This document shows positions 18,139 through 26,718 of a DNA stretch of 64,000 nucleotides, piece by piece; within the stretch, counting starts at the first letter, position 1; the number at the start of each line of letters is the position of its first letter. Source of the DNA: Bradyrhizobium sp. CCBAU 51765 (GTDB taxonomy: Bacteria > Pseudomonadota > Alphaproteobacteria > Rhizobiales > Xanthobacteraceae). Location of the stretch: the NCBI RefSeq assembly GCF_015291725.1, contig NZ_CP030038.1, forward strand, positions 558,001 to 622,000, read 5' to 3'. The notes below the pieces were generated by a model. That model was not told where the DNA came from and searched no databases. It was given only the letters and a program-made list of their open reading frames with translations. The position numbers and the translations under genes are program-made.

Positions 18139-20406
18139 CTACAAGGCCAGGCCTTCGGCCTCGGCAAATTCCGTCAGCTTCTGCCGGATCGAGACGCTGC
18201 CGGCCGGCGCGTCCAAGAGCGGGCCAAGCATCGCCTCGGCCTTCTTGGCGTCGAGGTCGAGCACCATCGCCTTGACCGGGCCGAGCGCAGTCGCCGAGAG
18301 CGACAGCGAGCGATAGCCCAGCGCGATCAGCGCCAGCGCGCCGATCGGCTTCGATGCCATCTCGCCGCACAGCGAGAGCGACTTCTTCGCCGCGTGCGCA
18401 TTGCGTGCGATGTCGCGCAGCGCGCGCAGGATCGGCGCCGACATGGTGTCGAAGCGTTCGGACACCTTGGCATTGCCGCGATCGACCGCGAACAGGAACT
18501 GGAACAGATCGTTCGAGCCGACGGAGATGAAATCGACCTTCTTCAGGAGCTCGTCGAGCTGGTAGAGCAGGGCCGGCACCTCGACCATGGTGCCGATGTC
18601 GATTCGTTCAGGCAGCGTGTGGCCGTGCTGGCGCAGATATGTCAGCTCGCGCTCGACCAATGCCTTGGCCGCATCGAATTCGGCGACCTCCGAGATCATC
18701 GGGAACATGATGCGCAGCGCGCGGCCGCCGCCGGCGCGCAGCAGCGCGCGGATCTGGCCGCGCAGCAGGCCGGGACGATCCAGCCCGAGCCGGATCGCGC
18801 GCCAGCCGAGCGCGGGATTTTCCTCGATCACGGCTTCCATATAGGGCAGCGCCTTGTCGCCGCCGATGTCGAGGGTGCGGAAGGTGACGGGCTTGCTGCC
18901 GGCCGCGTCCAGCACGGTGCGATAGAGCGCGAGCTGGTCGCTGGTGCGCGGCAGGCTCTGGCCGACCATGAATTGCAGCTCGGTGCGGAACAGGCCGATG
19001 CCGGCGCTGCCGGTGTCCTCGATATGCGGCAGGTCGATGGCCAGCCCTGCGTTGATCATCAGCTCGACCTTCTGGCCGTCCTTGGTGACGCAGGGCCGGT
19101 CGCGCAGCGCCAGATACTGGGCCTGGCGGCGGGCGCGGAAGCGCACGCGCTCGGCGAAGGCGGCCTCGATCTCTTGCGACGGGCGCACATAGATCGAGCC
19201 CGAGGTCCCATCGACGATGATGGCATCGCCGGGATCGGCGATGCCGGGTGCGTTCGGCACTTCGCCGACCGCGGGAATGCCGAGCGCGCGCGCCACGATC
19301 GAGACGTGCGAATTGGCAGTGCCTTCCTCCAGCACGATGCCGCGCAGACGCTTGCGGTCGTAGTCGAGCAGCGCCGCCGGGCCCATCGCGCGGGCGATGA
19401 CGATGGCATTGTCGGGCAGTTGTTCGCGCGACGGCGCGTGATCCTGGCCGACCAGCTGCCGCATCAGGCGGTAGCCGAGGTCTTCCAGGTCGTGCAGGCG
19501 GTCGCGCAAGTAGGGATCGGTCGAGCGCAGCATGCGCGCGCGGGTGTCGGATTGCACGCGCTCGACGGCGGCTTCCGCGGTGAGGCCGGTGGCGACCGCT
19601 TCGTGCAGCTTGTGCGACCAGCCCTGGTCGTTGGCGAACATGCGGTAGGCTTCCAGCACCTCGCGATGCTCGCCGCCGTCGGCGACGTCGCCGCGCTCCA
19701 GCATGCGGTCGAGGTCGGCGCGCAGCTTGGCGAGCGCGGTGTCCAGCCGCTTGATCTCCTTCGGCAGATCCTCGGCGATGTAGTCCTTGATGACGACGCG
19801 GGGCTCGTGCAGCACGACATGGCCGAGCGCGATCCCCTCGGACAGAATCGCGCCGACCTTCTGCGCGGAATGGCGCGCCGCAGGCTCCTGGCCCGGCTGG
19901 GCCAGCGCGGACAGCTCGCCCGAGGCGATCAGCTCGGCCAGCACCATCGCGGTGGTCTGGAGTGCCTCGAGCTCCTCCTCGACATAGTTGCGCTTGGCGC
20001 GGTTCTGCACCACCAGCACGCCGAGCGTGTTGCCGGCGCGCAGGATCGGCACGCCGAGGAAGGAGTGGTAGATCTCTTCGCCGGTCTCGGGGCGGAACGA
20101 GAAGGCCGGGTGGCTCTGCGCATCGCTCAAATTGAGCGGCGTCGCCTCGCTGGCGACGAGGCCGACCAGGCCCTCATGGGCGCTGAGCACCGTATGGTGC
20201 ACCGCCTCGCGATTGAGACCTTCAGTGGCGTAGAGCTCGAGCGTGTTGTCGATGCGCAGCACGTAGACCGAGCACACCTCGGCCACCATGTTGGCGGCGA
20301 TCAGCACCACGATCTTGTCCAGCCGCTCCTGGGCCGAGACCTGCTCCGCCATGGTTTCGCGGAGCCGTCTCAATAAGACGCGGGGACCTCCCGACGCGCT
20401 CCGCAT
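18139..20406 (-). CDS. ptsP: Phosphoenolpyruvate-protein phosphotransferase PtsP (EI-Ntr)
   Basis: 755 aa. First enzyme of the nitrogen-related PTS; autophosphorylates from PEP and passes phosphate to NPr (PtsO). N-terminal GAF domain (about residues 20-165, with [11 protein letters not shown] and [20 protein letters not shown]) binds a nitrogen signal such as glutamine. The linker is followed by the phospho-His domain with [20 protein letters not shown], then the PEP-binding TIM barrel with [25 protein letters not shown] and the C-terminal LCGEMAS. Placement before prfA-prmC and after lysC is the usual rhizobial order. Confidence 0.96.
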   Translation of the reverse strand: MRSASGGPRVLLRRLRETMAEQVSAQERLDKIVVLIAANMVAEVCSVYVLRIDNTLELYATEGLNREAVHHTVLSAHEGLVGLVASEATPLNLSDAQSHPAFSFRPETGEEIYHSFLGVPILRAGNTLGVLVVQNRAKRNYVEEELEALQTTAMVLAELIASGELSALAQPGQEPAARHSAQKVGAILSEGIALGHVVLHEPRVVIKDYIAEDLPKEIKRLDTALAKLRADLDRMLERGDVADGGEHREVLEAYRMFANDQGWSHKLHEAVATGLTAEAAVERVQSDTRARMLRSTDPYLRDRLHDLEDLGYRLMRQLVGQDHAPSREQLPDNAIVIARAMGPAALLDYDRKRLRGIVLEEGTANSHVSIVARALGIPAVGEVPNAPGIADPGDAIIVDGTSGSIYVRPSQEIEAAFAERVRFRARRQAQYLALRDRPCVTKDGQKVELMINAGLAIDLPHIEDTGSAGIGLFRTELQFMVGQSLPRTSDQLALYRTVLDAAGSKPVTFRTLDIGGDKALPYMEAVIEENPALGWRAIRLGLDRPGLLRGQIRALLRAGGGRALRIMFPMISEVAEFDAAKALVERELTYLRQHGHTLPERIDIGTMVEVPALLYQLDELLKKVDFISVGSNDLFQFLFAVDRGNAKVSERFDTMSAPILRALRDIARNAHAAKKSLSLCGEMASKPIGALALIALGYRSLSLSATALGPVKAMVLDLDAKKAEAMLGPLLDAPAGSVSIRQKLTEFAEAEGLAL

Positions 20407-20743
20407 GAACCGTCAATCTCCTCCGTCTGCCGGGCCCGGCGGTATCCGCCGGCGGCTGGCCCAAAATTCCAGAAAAACAACCGAATTGTTTGTCCGGCGC
20501 AGGCACAAGTCCAAATCTACTTGAGATTTAGCGATTGTACCGAATCAGCGCCGCCTGAACTGGGACACAGTCTGCGGCAGCCCACCCTGTCCGCCGTATA
20601 GCGAATTGAGGCTTGTTTTGCCAAGCAAAACGCCTGCCAAACGCGAAGGTGTGTACACCCAAGCGTTTGCTGCGACCGCTAAGAGAAAATTAGCCCGGGC
20701 ATGGTCCGGAAAAGCGCGAAGCGGTCTTCCGGCGGGGCGCGCT
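20407..20743. other. 337-bp ptsP-lysC spacer with two hairpins and a half repeat
   Basis: No gene is recognised. GTTTTGC-CAA-GCAAAAC (20615-20631) is a perfect 7-bp stem. AAACGC...GCGTTT (20639-20668) encloses GGTGT/ACACC. AGCAAAACGC at 20624 could instead pair with GCGTTTGCT at 20663, so the two folds compete. CCGGAAAAGCGCGAAGCGG with CTTCCGG (20706-20732) is a known-type Bradyrhizobium repeat. Confidence 0.5.
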
Positions 20744-22000
20744 TTAAGCCTGATCGAGGCCGTAGAGCGTATGCAGGGTGCGCACCGCCAGCTCGGTATA
20801 GGCGGCATCGATCAGAACCGAGAATTTGATCTCGGAGGTTGTAATGGCCCGGATGTTGATGTTCCGCCCGGCGAGGGCCGAGAACGCCTGGGCGGCGACG
20901 CCGGCATGGCTGCGCATGCCGCTGCCGATCACCGAGATCTTGGCGACGTCGGTGGCGGTATCGAGCCGCGCATAGCCAATCTTGGCCTTGGCAGCGGTAA
21001 TCGTATCCTTGGCGCGGGTATAGTCGGCGGCGGGCACCGTGAAGGTGAGGTCGGTGGTCTTGCCGTCCTCGGAAACATTCTGCACGATCATGTCGACGTT
21101 GATGTTGGCATCCGCCAGCGGGCCGAAGATCGAGGCCGCGACGCCGGGCTTGTCCTCGATCTGGCGCACCGAGATCTGGGCCTCGTCCTTCGAAAAGGCG
21201 ATGCCGGTGACGACGTGGCTTTCCATGATCTCCTCCTCGCTGCAGATCAGCGTGCCGGGCGGCTGGTTGGCATGCGGGTCGATATCCTCGGGCTTGTCGA
21301 AGCTCGAGCGGACGAAGATCGGCATGTTGTGGACCATGCCGAGTTCCACCGAGCGGACCTGGAGCACCTTGGCGCCCTGCGAGGCCAGTTCCAACATGTC
21401 TTCGAACGCGATCTTGTCGAGCCTCTTGGCCTTCGGCACGATTCGCGGGTCGGTGGTGTAGACGCCGTCGACGTCGGTATAGATGTCGCAGCGGTCCGCC
21501 TTGACGGCGGCGGCGATCGCCACGGCCGAGGTGTCGGAGCCGCCGCGGCCGAGCGTGGTGATGCGGTTGGTCTCGGGATTGATGCCCTGGAAGCCGGCGA
21601 CGACCGCGACCTCCTTGCGCTCCCTAAAGCGCTTGATGATCTCGCTGCCGTCGATGTCCTCGATCCGCGCCGAGGCATGGGCGTCGCTGGTCTTGATCGG
21701 AATCTGCCAGCCCTGCCAGGAGCGGGCCTGGATGCCCATGCCCTGGAGCACGATGGCAAGAAGGCCCGACGTCACCTGTTCGCCCGAGGCGACCACGGCG
21801 TCGTATTCGCGCGCGTCGTGCATCGGCGAGGCCTCGGTGCACCAGGCGACCAGCTCGTTGGTCTTGCCGGCCATCGCCGAGACGACCACGGCCACTTCAT
21901 GGCCGGCATCGACCTCACGCTTCACATGGCGTGCGACGTTGCGGATACGTTCGATGTTGGCGACGGACGTGCCGCCGAATTTCATCACGAGGCGGCTCAT
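20744..22000 (-). CDS. lysC: Aspartate kinase
   Basis: 418 aa. Phosphorylates L-aspartate, the entry step to Lys, Thr, Met and diaminopimelate. Kinase start MSRLVMKFGGTSVANIERI, GRGGSDTSAVAIAAA, and YTDVDGVYTTDPRIV mark the catalytic domain. Two C-terminal ACT domains (SVRQIEDKPGVAASIFGP and ISVIGSGMRSHAGVAAQAF) give feedback control. The length and KFGGTS start match the monofunctional LysC type. Divergent from the PH-domain gene. Confidence 0.97.
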   Translation of the reverse strand: MSRLVMKFGGTSVANIERIRNVARHVKREVDAGHEVAVVVSAMAGKTNELVAWCTEASPMHDAREYDAVVASGEQVTSGLLAIVLQGMGIQARSWQGWQIPIKTSDAHASARIEDIDGSEIIKRFRERKEVAVVAGFQGINPETNRITTLGRGGSDTSAVAIAAAVKADRCDIYTDVDGVYTTDPRIVPKAKRLDKIAFEDMLELASQGAKVLQVRSVELGMVHNMPIFVRSSFDKPEDIDPHANQPPGTLICSEEEIMESHVVTGIAFSKDEAQISVRQIEDKPGVAASIFGPLADANINVDMIVQNVSEDGKTTDLTFTVPAADYTRAKDTITAAKAKIGYARLDTATDVAKISVIGSGMRSHAGVAAQAFSALAGRNINIRAITTSEIKFSVLIDAAYTELAVRTLHTLYGLDQA

Positions 22001-22154
22001 GACGACGCGTGCATTCCTTCATAAGGATCAGTATGGTGACCCGCGATTGGACGGGTGCCTCGCGGACACCGACGCGCGTATACATAGCGGCGGGGCCGGG
22101 GGCAAGCGGGTTCCTGCGGGGGCAGGGCGCGGGGGAAGTAGGTTAACCGAGATC

Positions 22155-22622
22155 ATGGCGCGCTATATCGACGAGATCCTGCAACCGGGCGAGCGGGTGC
22201 TGTATTCGACCAATGCGCACTGGATCTTCTACTTTCCGGCCATCGTGGCCTGGATCGTGGCGCTGGCCCTGTTCGTGCTGTCCCGGCAGGCCACCGCCGA
22301 CTGGCTCGTCCTGCTTTGCCTGGTCGCCTCGGGTCTCGTGGCTCTGGCGGCCTTGTATTGGACCATCAAGGGCTGGTTCCATCGCTTCACCACCGAGACC
22401 GACGTCACCAATCTCAGGGTCGTGCACAAGACCGGTTTCATCAAGCGCCGAACCTTCGAGATGGCGCTGGACAAGGTCGAGAGCGTCGACGTCGACCAGT
22501 CCATTCTTGGACGTATTCTCAACTACGGCGACGTAACGATTCGCGGCGTCGGCGAGGGCATCGAGACGATCAGGACCATCGCCTCGCCGCTCGCCTTCCG
22601 TAGTTCGATCACCACGCGGTAG
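22155..22622 (+). CDS. PH-domain (bPH_2/DUF304) membrane protein
   Basis: 155 aa, with the ATG at 22155 inside a longer open frame. Starts MARYIDEILQPGERVLYSTN, then two transmembrane segments (IFYFPAIVAWIVALALFVL; WLVLLCLVASGLVALAALYW). A cytosolic bacterial PH fold follows, with TETDVTNLRVVHKTGFIKR, FEMALDKVESVDVDQSILG and YGDVTIRGVGEGIETI. Function not established for the family; membrane-proximal sensing or scaffolding is a guess. It is 14 bp upstream of ubiG and probably cotranscribed. Confidence 0.85.
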   Translation: MARYIDEILQPGERVLYSTNAHWIFYFPAIVAWIVALALFVLSRQATADWLVLLCLVASGLVALAALYWTIKGWFHRFTTETDVTNLRVVHKTGFIKRRTFEMALDKVESVDVDQSILGRILNYGDVTIRGVGEGIETIRTIASPLAFRSSITTR

Positions 22623-22636
22623 GACCGCGCGCAACC

Positions 22637-23404
22637 ATGAGCATGCAGCAAAATACTTCCCTTTCCGCCCAGCCGGGCTCCACCGTCGACGCCGCCGAGA
22701 TCGCGAAATTCTCAAAGCTCTCCGCGGAGTGGTGGGACCCCAAGGGCAATATGGCGCCGCTGCACCGGATCAACCCGCTGCGGCTCGGCTATATCCGCGA
22801 TGCCGCCTGCCGCAAGTTCGAGCGCAACGTGCGCAGCCTGAATTGCCTCGGGTCCTTGCGCGTGCTCGACATCGGCTGCGGCGCCGGCCTCTTGTGCGAG
22901 CCGCTGTCGCGGCTGGGCGCACAGGTCATCGGCATCGATCCTTCCCAGAGCAACATCGCGGCCGCAAAGCTGCACGCCGACAAGAGCCATCTTGCCATCG
23001 ACTATCGCTGCACCACGGTGGAGGAGATCGACCCGCGCGAGCGCTTCGACATCGTGCTGGCGATGGAGGTGGTCGAGCACGTCACCGACGTCGGCGTCTT
23101 CCTGAAGCGCTGCGCCGCGATGCTGAAGCCGAACGGGCTCATGGTGGTCTCGACGCTGAACCGCAACTGGAAGAGCTTCGCGCTCGCGATCGTCGGCGCC
23201 GAATACGTGCTACGCTGGCTGCCGCGCGGCACCCATGAATGGAACAAGTTCGTCACCCCCGACGAACTCGCGAAACACCTGCTCGACAACCGCCTCGTCA
23301 TCACCGAGCAGACCGGCGTGGTCTACTCACCCTTCGCCGACAAATGGTCGCTCTCGTCCGACATGGACGTGAACTACATGGTGGTCGCGGAAGGGATGGT
23401 ATGA
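22637..23404 (+). CDS. ubiG: Bifunctional ubiquinone O-methyltransferase UbiG
   Basis: 255 aa. Carries out both O-methylations of ubiquinone biosynthesis. Hallmarks: EIAKFSKLSAEWWDPKGNMA, PLHRINPLRLGYIRD, SAM motif VLDIGCGAGLLCEPLSRLGA, the acidic partner IGIDPSQSNI, and CAAMLKPNGLMVVSTLNRN with the downstream membrane-associating RWLPRGTHEWNKFVTPDEL. Intact; follows the PH-domain gene closely. Confidence 0.96.
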   Translation: MSMQQNTSLSAQPGSTVDAAEIAKFSKLSAEWWDPKGNMAPLHRINPLRLGYIRDAACRKFERNVRSLNCLGSLRVLDIGCGAGLLCEPLSRLGAQVIGIDPSQSNIAAAKLHADKSHLAIDYRCTTVEEIDPRERFDIVLAMEVVEHVTDVGVFLKRCAAMLKPNGLMVVSTLNRNWKSFALAIVGAEYVLRWLPRGTHEWNKFVTPDELAKHLLDNRLVITEQTGVVYSPFADKWSLSSDMDVNYMVVAEGMV

Positions 23405-23440
23405 GGGCGGCAGCAGGATGCGAGCTGCCTCTCCACAAAC

Positions 23441-23492
23441 GGCGTCGTCCATGCGAACGCAGGGATCCATAACCACAGGCCCCCGTGGTTAG
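23441..23492. repeat. Family B-type repeat, degenerate copy
   Basis: GGCGTCGTCCATGCGAACGC, AGGGATCCATAACCACAGGC and CCCGTGGTTAGC lie between ubiG and the GIY-YIG gene. They share GTCGTCC-TGCGAACGCAGGGA with 23822-23952 and 34768-34803, and ATCCATAACCACAGGC with 1652-1787. Confidence 0.6.
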
Positions 23493-23512
23493 CAAAGACA
23501 GGCGCTCCGAGT

Positions 23513-23793
23513 ATGTACTACGTCTACATCCTCGCCAGCCGCCATCGCGGCACGCTTTACATCGGCATCACCAACTCGCTCCAGAAACGCCTGGAAGAGC
23601 ATCGCGCAGTAAAGGCTCGGAGTTCGTCAAGCGCTATGGCGTGCACCGCCTCGTCTACATCGAGACCTACGAGCGGGCGGACGAGGCGATCGCCCGCGAA
23701 AAGCAGCTCAAGCGCTGGAAGCGCGACTGGAAAATCGAGCTGATCGAGCGGGATAATCCGGAGTGGCGTGATCTGAGCGATCTCTTGGTTTGA
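23513..23793 (+). pseudogene. GIY-YIG endonuclease domain protein, frameshifted
   Basis: The start MYYVYILASRHRGTLYIGIT gives the GIY-YIG core and continues to LQKRLEEHRAVKA. The expected continuation, GSEFVKRYGVHRLVYIETYE with DEAIAREKQLKRWKRDWKIE and NPEWRDLSDLLV, lies in another frame. The junction is near 23611-23616 (GTAAAGGCTCGGAG); one missing G after AAAGG would restore EHRA-K-GSEFVK. The usual protein is about 95 aa. It is either a recent pseudogene or a sequencing error. These small nucleases are of the UPF0213/YhbQ type, of unclear role. Confidence 0.85.
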
Positions 23794-23821
23794 TACGAAA
23801 GGTCCGTGCCAAGCCCCCACT

Positions 23822-23952
23822 GTCGTCCCTGCGAACGCAGGGACCCATACCGCGGAATCTATCGGAGGCGGACGGTGTTGGATGCTCGGCTTGGCAGCTA
23901 CCGCAAAAACTTCTCCCTGGGGTTATGGGTCCCTGCGTTCGCAGGGACGACG
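23822..23952. repeat. Inverted-repeat element, family B copy 1
   Basis: Starts GTCGTCCCTGCGAACGCAGG with GACCCATACCGCGG and ends GGTTATGGGTCCC with TGCGTTCGCAGGGACGAC, so its 28-bp ends are mirror copies about 75 bp apart. Each end is itself a hairpin (CCCTGCGAACGCAGGG). Confidence 0.85.
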
Positions 23953-24057
23953 ACGGAGTTTGTGGCGAGAGCATCGCACCCATGACCCCCATGCGGTTGA
24001 CCGATCAAGCCGCAGCTTGCAGGTTGGCCGCATCTTTTCCTGCTAACGCACCCCCCA

Positions 24058-24957
24058 ATGCTCACCGTCACCAGCCTCTGGATTCCCTTCACCATCGTTG
24101 CTGCGCTCGGCCAGGTCGCGCGCAATGCGATGCAGCGGTCGTTGACGAAGCCGCTGGGGACCTGGGGTGCGACCAATATCCGCTTCCTGTTCGGCTTTCC
24201 ATTCTCGGTGCTGTTCCTCGCCGTAGTGCTGCTTGCGACCGGCGATCATCTGAGCATGCCGCCGAGCGTGTTCTGGCCCTGGCTGCTGTTAGGGGCGCTC
24301 AGCCAGATCGTCGCCACCGGCCTGATGCTGCTCGCGATGAACGACCGCTCCTTCGTGGTGACGACGGCGTATCTGAAGACGGAAGCGATCCAGACCGCGA
24401 TCTTTGGCTTCGTCTTCCTCGGCGATCACCTCACCTGGCTCAAGGTGCTCGCGATCGTGATCGCGACCGTCGGCGTCGTCATCACTGCGCTGCGGCCGGG
24501 CGGCGAGAAGAGCTTTGCCGAACTGAAGCCGACCATCACCGGCCTCGTTGCCGCTGCGGCGTTCGCGTTGTCCGCAGTCGGTTTTCGCGGCGCGATCATC
24601 ACGGTGCCGAACGTGTCGTTCGTGACGGCTTCCTCGTTCACGCTGGTGCTCGGCCTGTTCGTGCAGACGCTGGTGCTGACGATCTATCTGCTTCTACGCG
24701 CGCCGGACGTATTGCGGGGAATCCTGGGATTATGGCGGCCGTCGATGCTCGCCGGCTTCACGGGCGCCTTCGCCTCGCAATTCTGGTTCCTGGCGTTCGC
24801 GTTGACGGCGGCCGCCAATGTCCGCACGCTTGCTTTGATCGAGGTGCTGTTCGCGCAGGCCGTGGCCTACTACTCGTTCAAGCAGCCGATCGCGCCGCGC
24901 GAGCTCGCAGGGATCGCGCTGATCGTGGTCGGCGTGGCAGTGCTGGTGGGAGTGTAG
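24058..24957 (+). CDS. EamA/DMT-superfamily transporter
   Basis: 299 aa membrane protein with ten hydrophobic segments in two EamA repeats (for example WLLLGALSQIVATGLMLLAM and LIEVLFAQAVAYYSFKQPIA). The MLTVTSLWIPFTIVAALGQV start is the first ATG after the B repeat. Possible substrate unknown. It differs in sequence from the EamA protein at 11775, so they are not recent duplicates. A family A palindrome follows its stop immediately and may serve as its 3' end. Confidence 0.85.
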   Translation: MLTVTSLWIPFTIVAALGQVARNAMQRSLTKPLGTWGATNIRFLFGFPFSVLFLAVVLLATGDHLSMPPSVFWPWLLLGALSQIVATGLMLLAMNDRSFVVTTAYLKTEAIQTAIFGFVFLGDHLTWLKVLAIVIATVGVVITALRPGGEKSFAELKPTITGLVAAAAFALSAVGFRGAIITVPNVSFVTASSFTLVLGLFVQTLVLTIYLLLRAPDVLRGILGLWRPSMLAGFTGAFASQFWFLAFALTAAANVRTLALIEVLFAQAVAYYSFKQPIAPRELAGIALIVVGVAVLVGV

Positions 24958-24959
24958 CA

Positions 24960-25039
24960 GTCATTCCGGGGCGATGCGCAGCATCGAACCCGGAATCTCG
25001 AGATCCCGGGTCTGGTCCTTCGGACCATCCCGGCATGAC
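24960..25039. repeat. Palindromic repeat family A copy 2
   Basis: GTCATTCCGGGGCGATGCGC, GCATCGAACCCGGAATCTCG, AGATCCCGGGTC and GACCATCCCGGCATGAC. It lies in the 94-bp space between the convergent EamA and DUF1178 genes, where it could act as a bidirectional terminator. Confidence 0.85.
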
Positions 25040-25051
25040 GCGCTCCGCGCG

Positions 25052-25537
25052 TCAGTTCCGGTCTTCCGGGAGCGTCGGCAGCGGCGAGACTTCGATGCCT
25101 TCGTCGATCAGCGACTTCGCCTCTTCCGGCGAGGCTTCGCCATAGATCGGACGGTGCTCCTTGTCGCCGTAGTGCATCGCGCGAGCCTCGTTGGCAAAGC
25201 GCTCGCCGACATTGTCGGCGTTCTTGACGATATGATCGCGCAGCTCCTTGAGCTTGGCGCGCAGCTCGCGCTCCTGCGCCATCAGCAGCGAGGTCGGTCC
25301 TGACGGAGCAGCATCGGGCGTCGTGGCCGCGGCGACCGGCTCCGGCGGGGGCGTCGCGCGGCCACGGCCCTTCTTGCCGACGATGCGTGGCGCCATGATC
25401 GCCTTCTCGACCTTGGCCGAGCCGCAGATCGGGCAGGTCACGAGCTTCCGCTTCACCTGCGAATCATAGGCCGACGAGCTCTGGAACCAGCTCTCGAAGG
25501 CGTGGTCCCGGTCGCAGCGAAGGGCGTAGCGGATCAT
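25052..25537 (-). CDS. DUF1178 family protein
   Basis: 161 aa. The N-terminus MIRYALRCDRDHAFESWFQS and KLVTCPICGSAKVEKAIMAP give a zinc-ribbon-like set (Cys8, Cys35, Cys38 with a nearby His). A Pro/Ala linker follows, then the conserved ELRDHIVKNADNVGERFANE and ARAMHYGDKEHRPIYGEAS. Function unknown in the family. Its start overlaps the stop of the nitrilase gene by 4 bp (ATGA), so it is translationally coupled to it. Confidence 0.9.
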   Translation of the reverse strand: MIRYALRCDRDHAFESWFQSSSAYDSQVKRKLVTCPICGSAKVEKAIMAPRIVGKKGRGRATPPPEPVAAATTPDAAPSGPTSLLMAQERELRAKLKELRDHIVKNADNVGERFANEARAMHYGDKEHRPIYGEASPEEAKSLIDEGIEVSPLPTLPEDRN

Positions 25538-26412
25538 GCCGAGCCCCGCACGAGGTGCAAATGGTCGGGCCCCGCCTTGGGATCGGAGACGCCGAAGCGG
25601 CGGCCGTGCTGGAGCGAGGGAATCGCCCGGCGGGCGGTCTCGACCCTGGCCGGATCGATCCTGGCCATGATGATGCCGGGCTCGACGTCGCCCTCGGCGA
25701 GGATATCGCCCCAGGGATCGATGATCAGCGAATGGCCGTAAGTCTCGCGCTTGTTCTCGTGCAGGCCGGCCTGGGCCGCGGCGAAGACGAAGCAGCCGGT
25801 CTCGATCGCGCGTGCGCGCAGCAGCACGTGCCAATGCGCTTCGCCGGTCTTGCGGGTGAAGGCCGACGGCACCGTGATGAAATACGCGCCGCTCTCGGCG
25901 AGCGCGCGGTAAAGTGCCGGGAAGCGCACATCGTAGCAGATCGTCAAGCCCACGCGGCCCCAGGGCAGATCGGAGATCACGGCGGTCTCGCCCGGCTGGT
26001 AATTGGCGGATTCGCGATAGCTCTCGCCGTCCGGCAGCTCGATGTCGAACATGTGGATCTTGTCGTAGCTCGCGAGCACATCGCCCTCGGGCCCGATCAG
26101 GAAGGACCGGTTGACCGCCTTCTCCGGCGAGAAGCGCAGCGCCAGCGAGCCGACATGGAGATGAATCTTCAATTCCGCCGCGAGCGCGCGGTAGGCCTTC
26201 AGCGAAGCGTCGTCCTCTTCACTCTGCAGATGCTCGAACAATGCCTTGCGGTTCAGCTGCATCATGTTGCTGACTTCGGGCGTCTGCACGTAGTCGGCGC
26301 CGTTGGCCGCAGCCTGCCGGATCAGTTTCGTTGCCTGTTCGAGGCTCGGCTCGGGCATCAGGCCGGTGCGCATCTGCACCATGGCCGCGGTGAAGGTGCG
26401 ATTCTCGCTCAT
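25534..26412 (-). CDS. Carbon-nitrogen hydrolase, probable deaminated-glutathione amidase
   Basis: 292-aa nitrilase-superfamily enzyme. Catalytic triad Glu46 (TPEVSNMM), Lys118 (SYDKIHMFD) and Cys159 (GLTICYDVRFP). These contexts are those of the Nit1/Nit2 branch, known to hydrolyse deaminated glutathione or omega-amides. The ATG at 26412 overlaps grxC by 4 bp. Linkage to glutaredoxin favours the glutathione-repair function, by inference. Confidence 0.85.
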   Translation of the reverse strand: MSENRTFTAAMVQMRTGLMPEPSLEQATKLIRQAAANGADYVQTPEVSNMMQLNRKALFEHLQSEEDDASLKAYRALAAELKIHLHVGSLALRFSPEKAVNRSFLIGPEGDVLASYDKIHMFDIELPDGESYRESANYQPGETAVISDLPWGRVGLTICYDVRFPALYRALAESGAYFITVPSAFTRKTGEAHWHVLLRARAIETGCFVFAAAQAGLHENKRETYGHSLIIDPWGDILAEGDVEPGIIMARIDPARVETARRAIPSLQHGRRFGVSDPKAGPDHLHLVRGSA

Positions 26413-26684
26413 GAGACCGCCTTGACGCTCTCGAGCAGGCCGTCGAGCTTGCCGTCGCGGTCGAGCGCATAGAGTTCGTCGCAGCCGCCGACATGGGTGC
26501 CGCCGATCCAGATCTGCGGGAAAGTCGAACCTTGGCCGGCGCGGCCGTACATTTCCTGGCGCCAGGACGGGTTCTTGGCGACGTCGAATTCGGTGAAGGT
26601 CGCCTTCTTGCGGGTCAGCAGGGACTTGGCGGCGGAACAATAGCCGCAGCCCGGCCGGGTGTAGATCTCGACAGCAGCAGTCAT
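26409..26684 (-). CDS. grxC: Glutaredoxin 3
   Basis: 91 aa, thioredoxin fold. Redox motif CGYC at residues 13-16 within EIYTRPGCGYCSAAKSLL; glutathione-binding TFPQIWIGGTHVGGCDELYA. Dithiol glutaredoxin reducing disulfides and glutathione mixed disulfides. First gene of the overlapping trio grxC-nitrilase-DUF1178; comF lies upstream with a 34-bp gap. Confidence 0.95.
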   Translation of the reverse strand: MTAAVEIYTRPGCGYCSAAKSLLTRKKATFTEFDVAKNPSWRQEMYGRAGQGSTFPQIWIGGTHVGGCDELYALDRDGKLDGLLESVKAVS

Positions 26685-26718
26685 TCGTCTGGCGCTCTCA
26701 TGTCATGAATTCATTGAA

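Noticed and set aside
18394..20376. 660-codon plus-strand open frame over ptsP
   Set aside because: Antisense of an intact EI-Ntr gene, His/Gln/Asp/Arg-rich shadow composition.
20545..20743. Minus-strand frame continuing past the lysC stop
   Set aside because: It overlaps the hairpin region and the lysC end in another frame; protein-like stretch is short and no start or homologue is evident.
23822..23952. CRISPR array
   Set aside because: Repeats are inverted and only two per site, with no regular spacers; a mobile palindromic element explains them.
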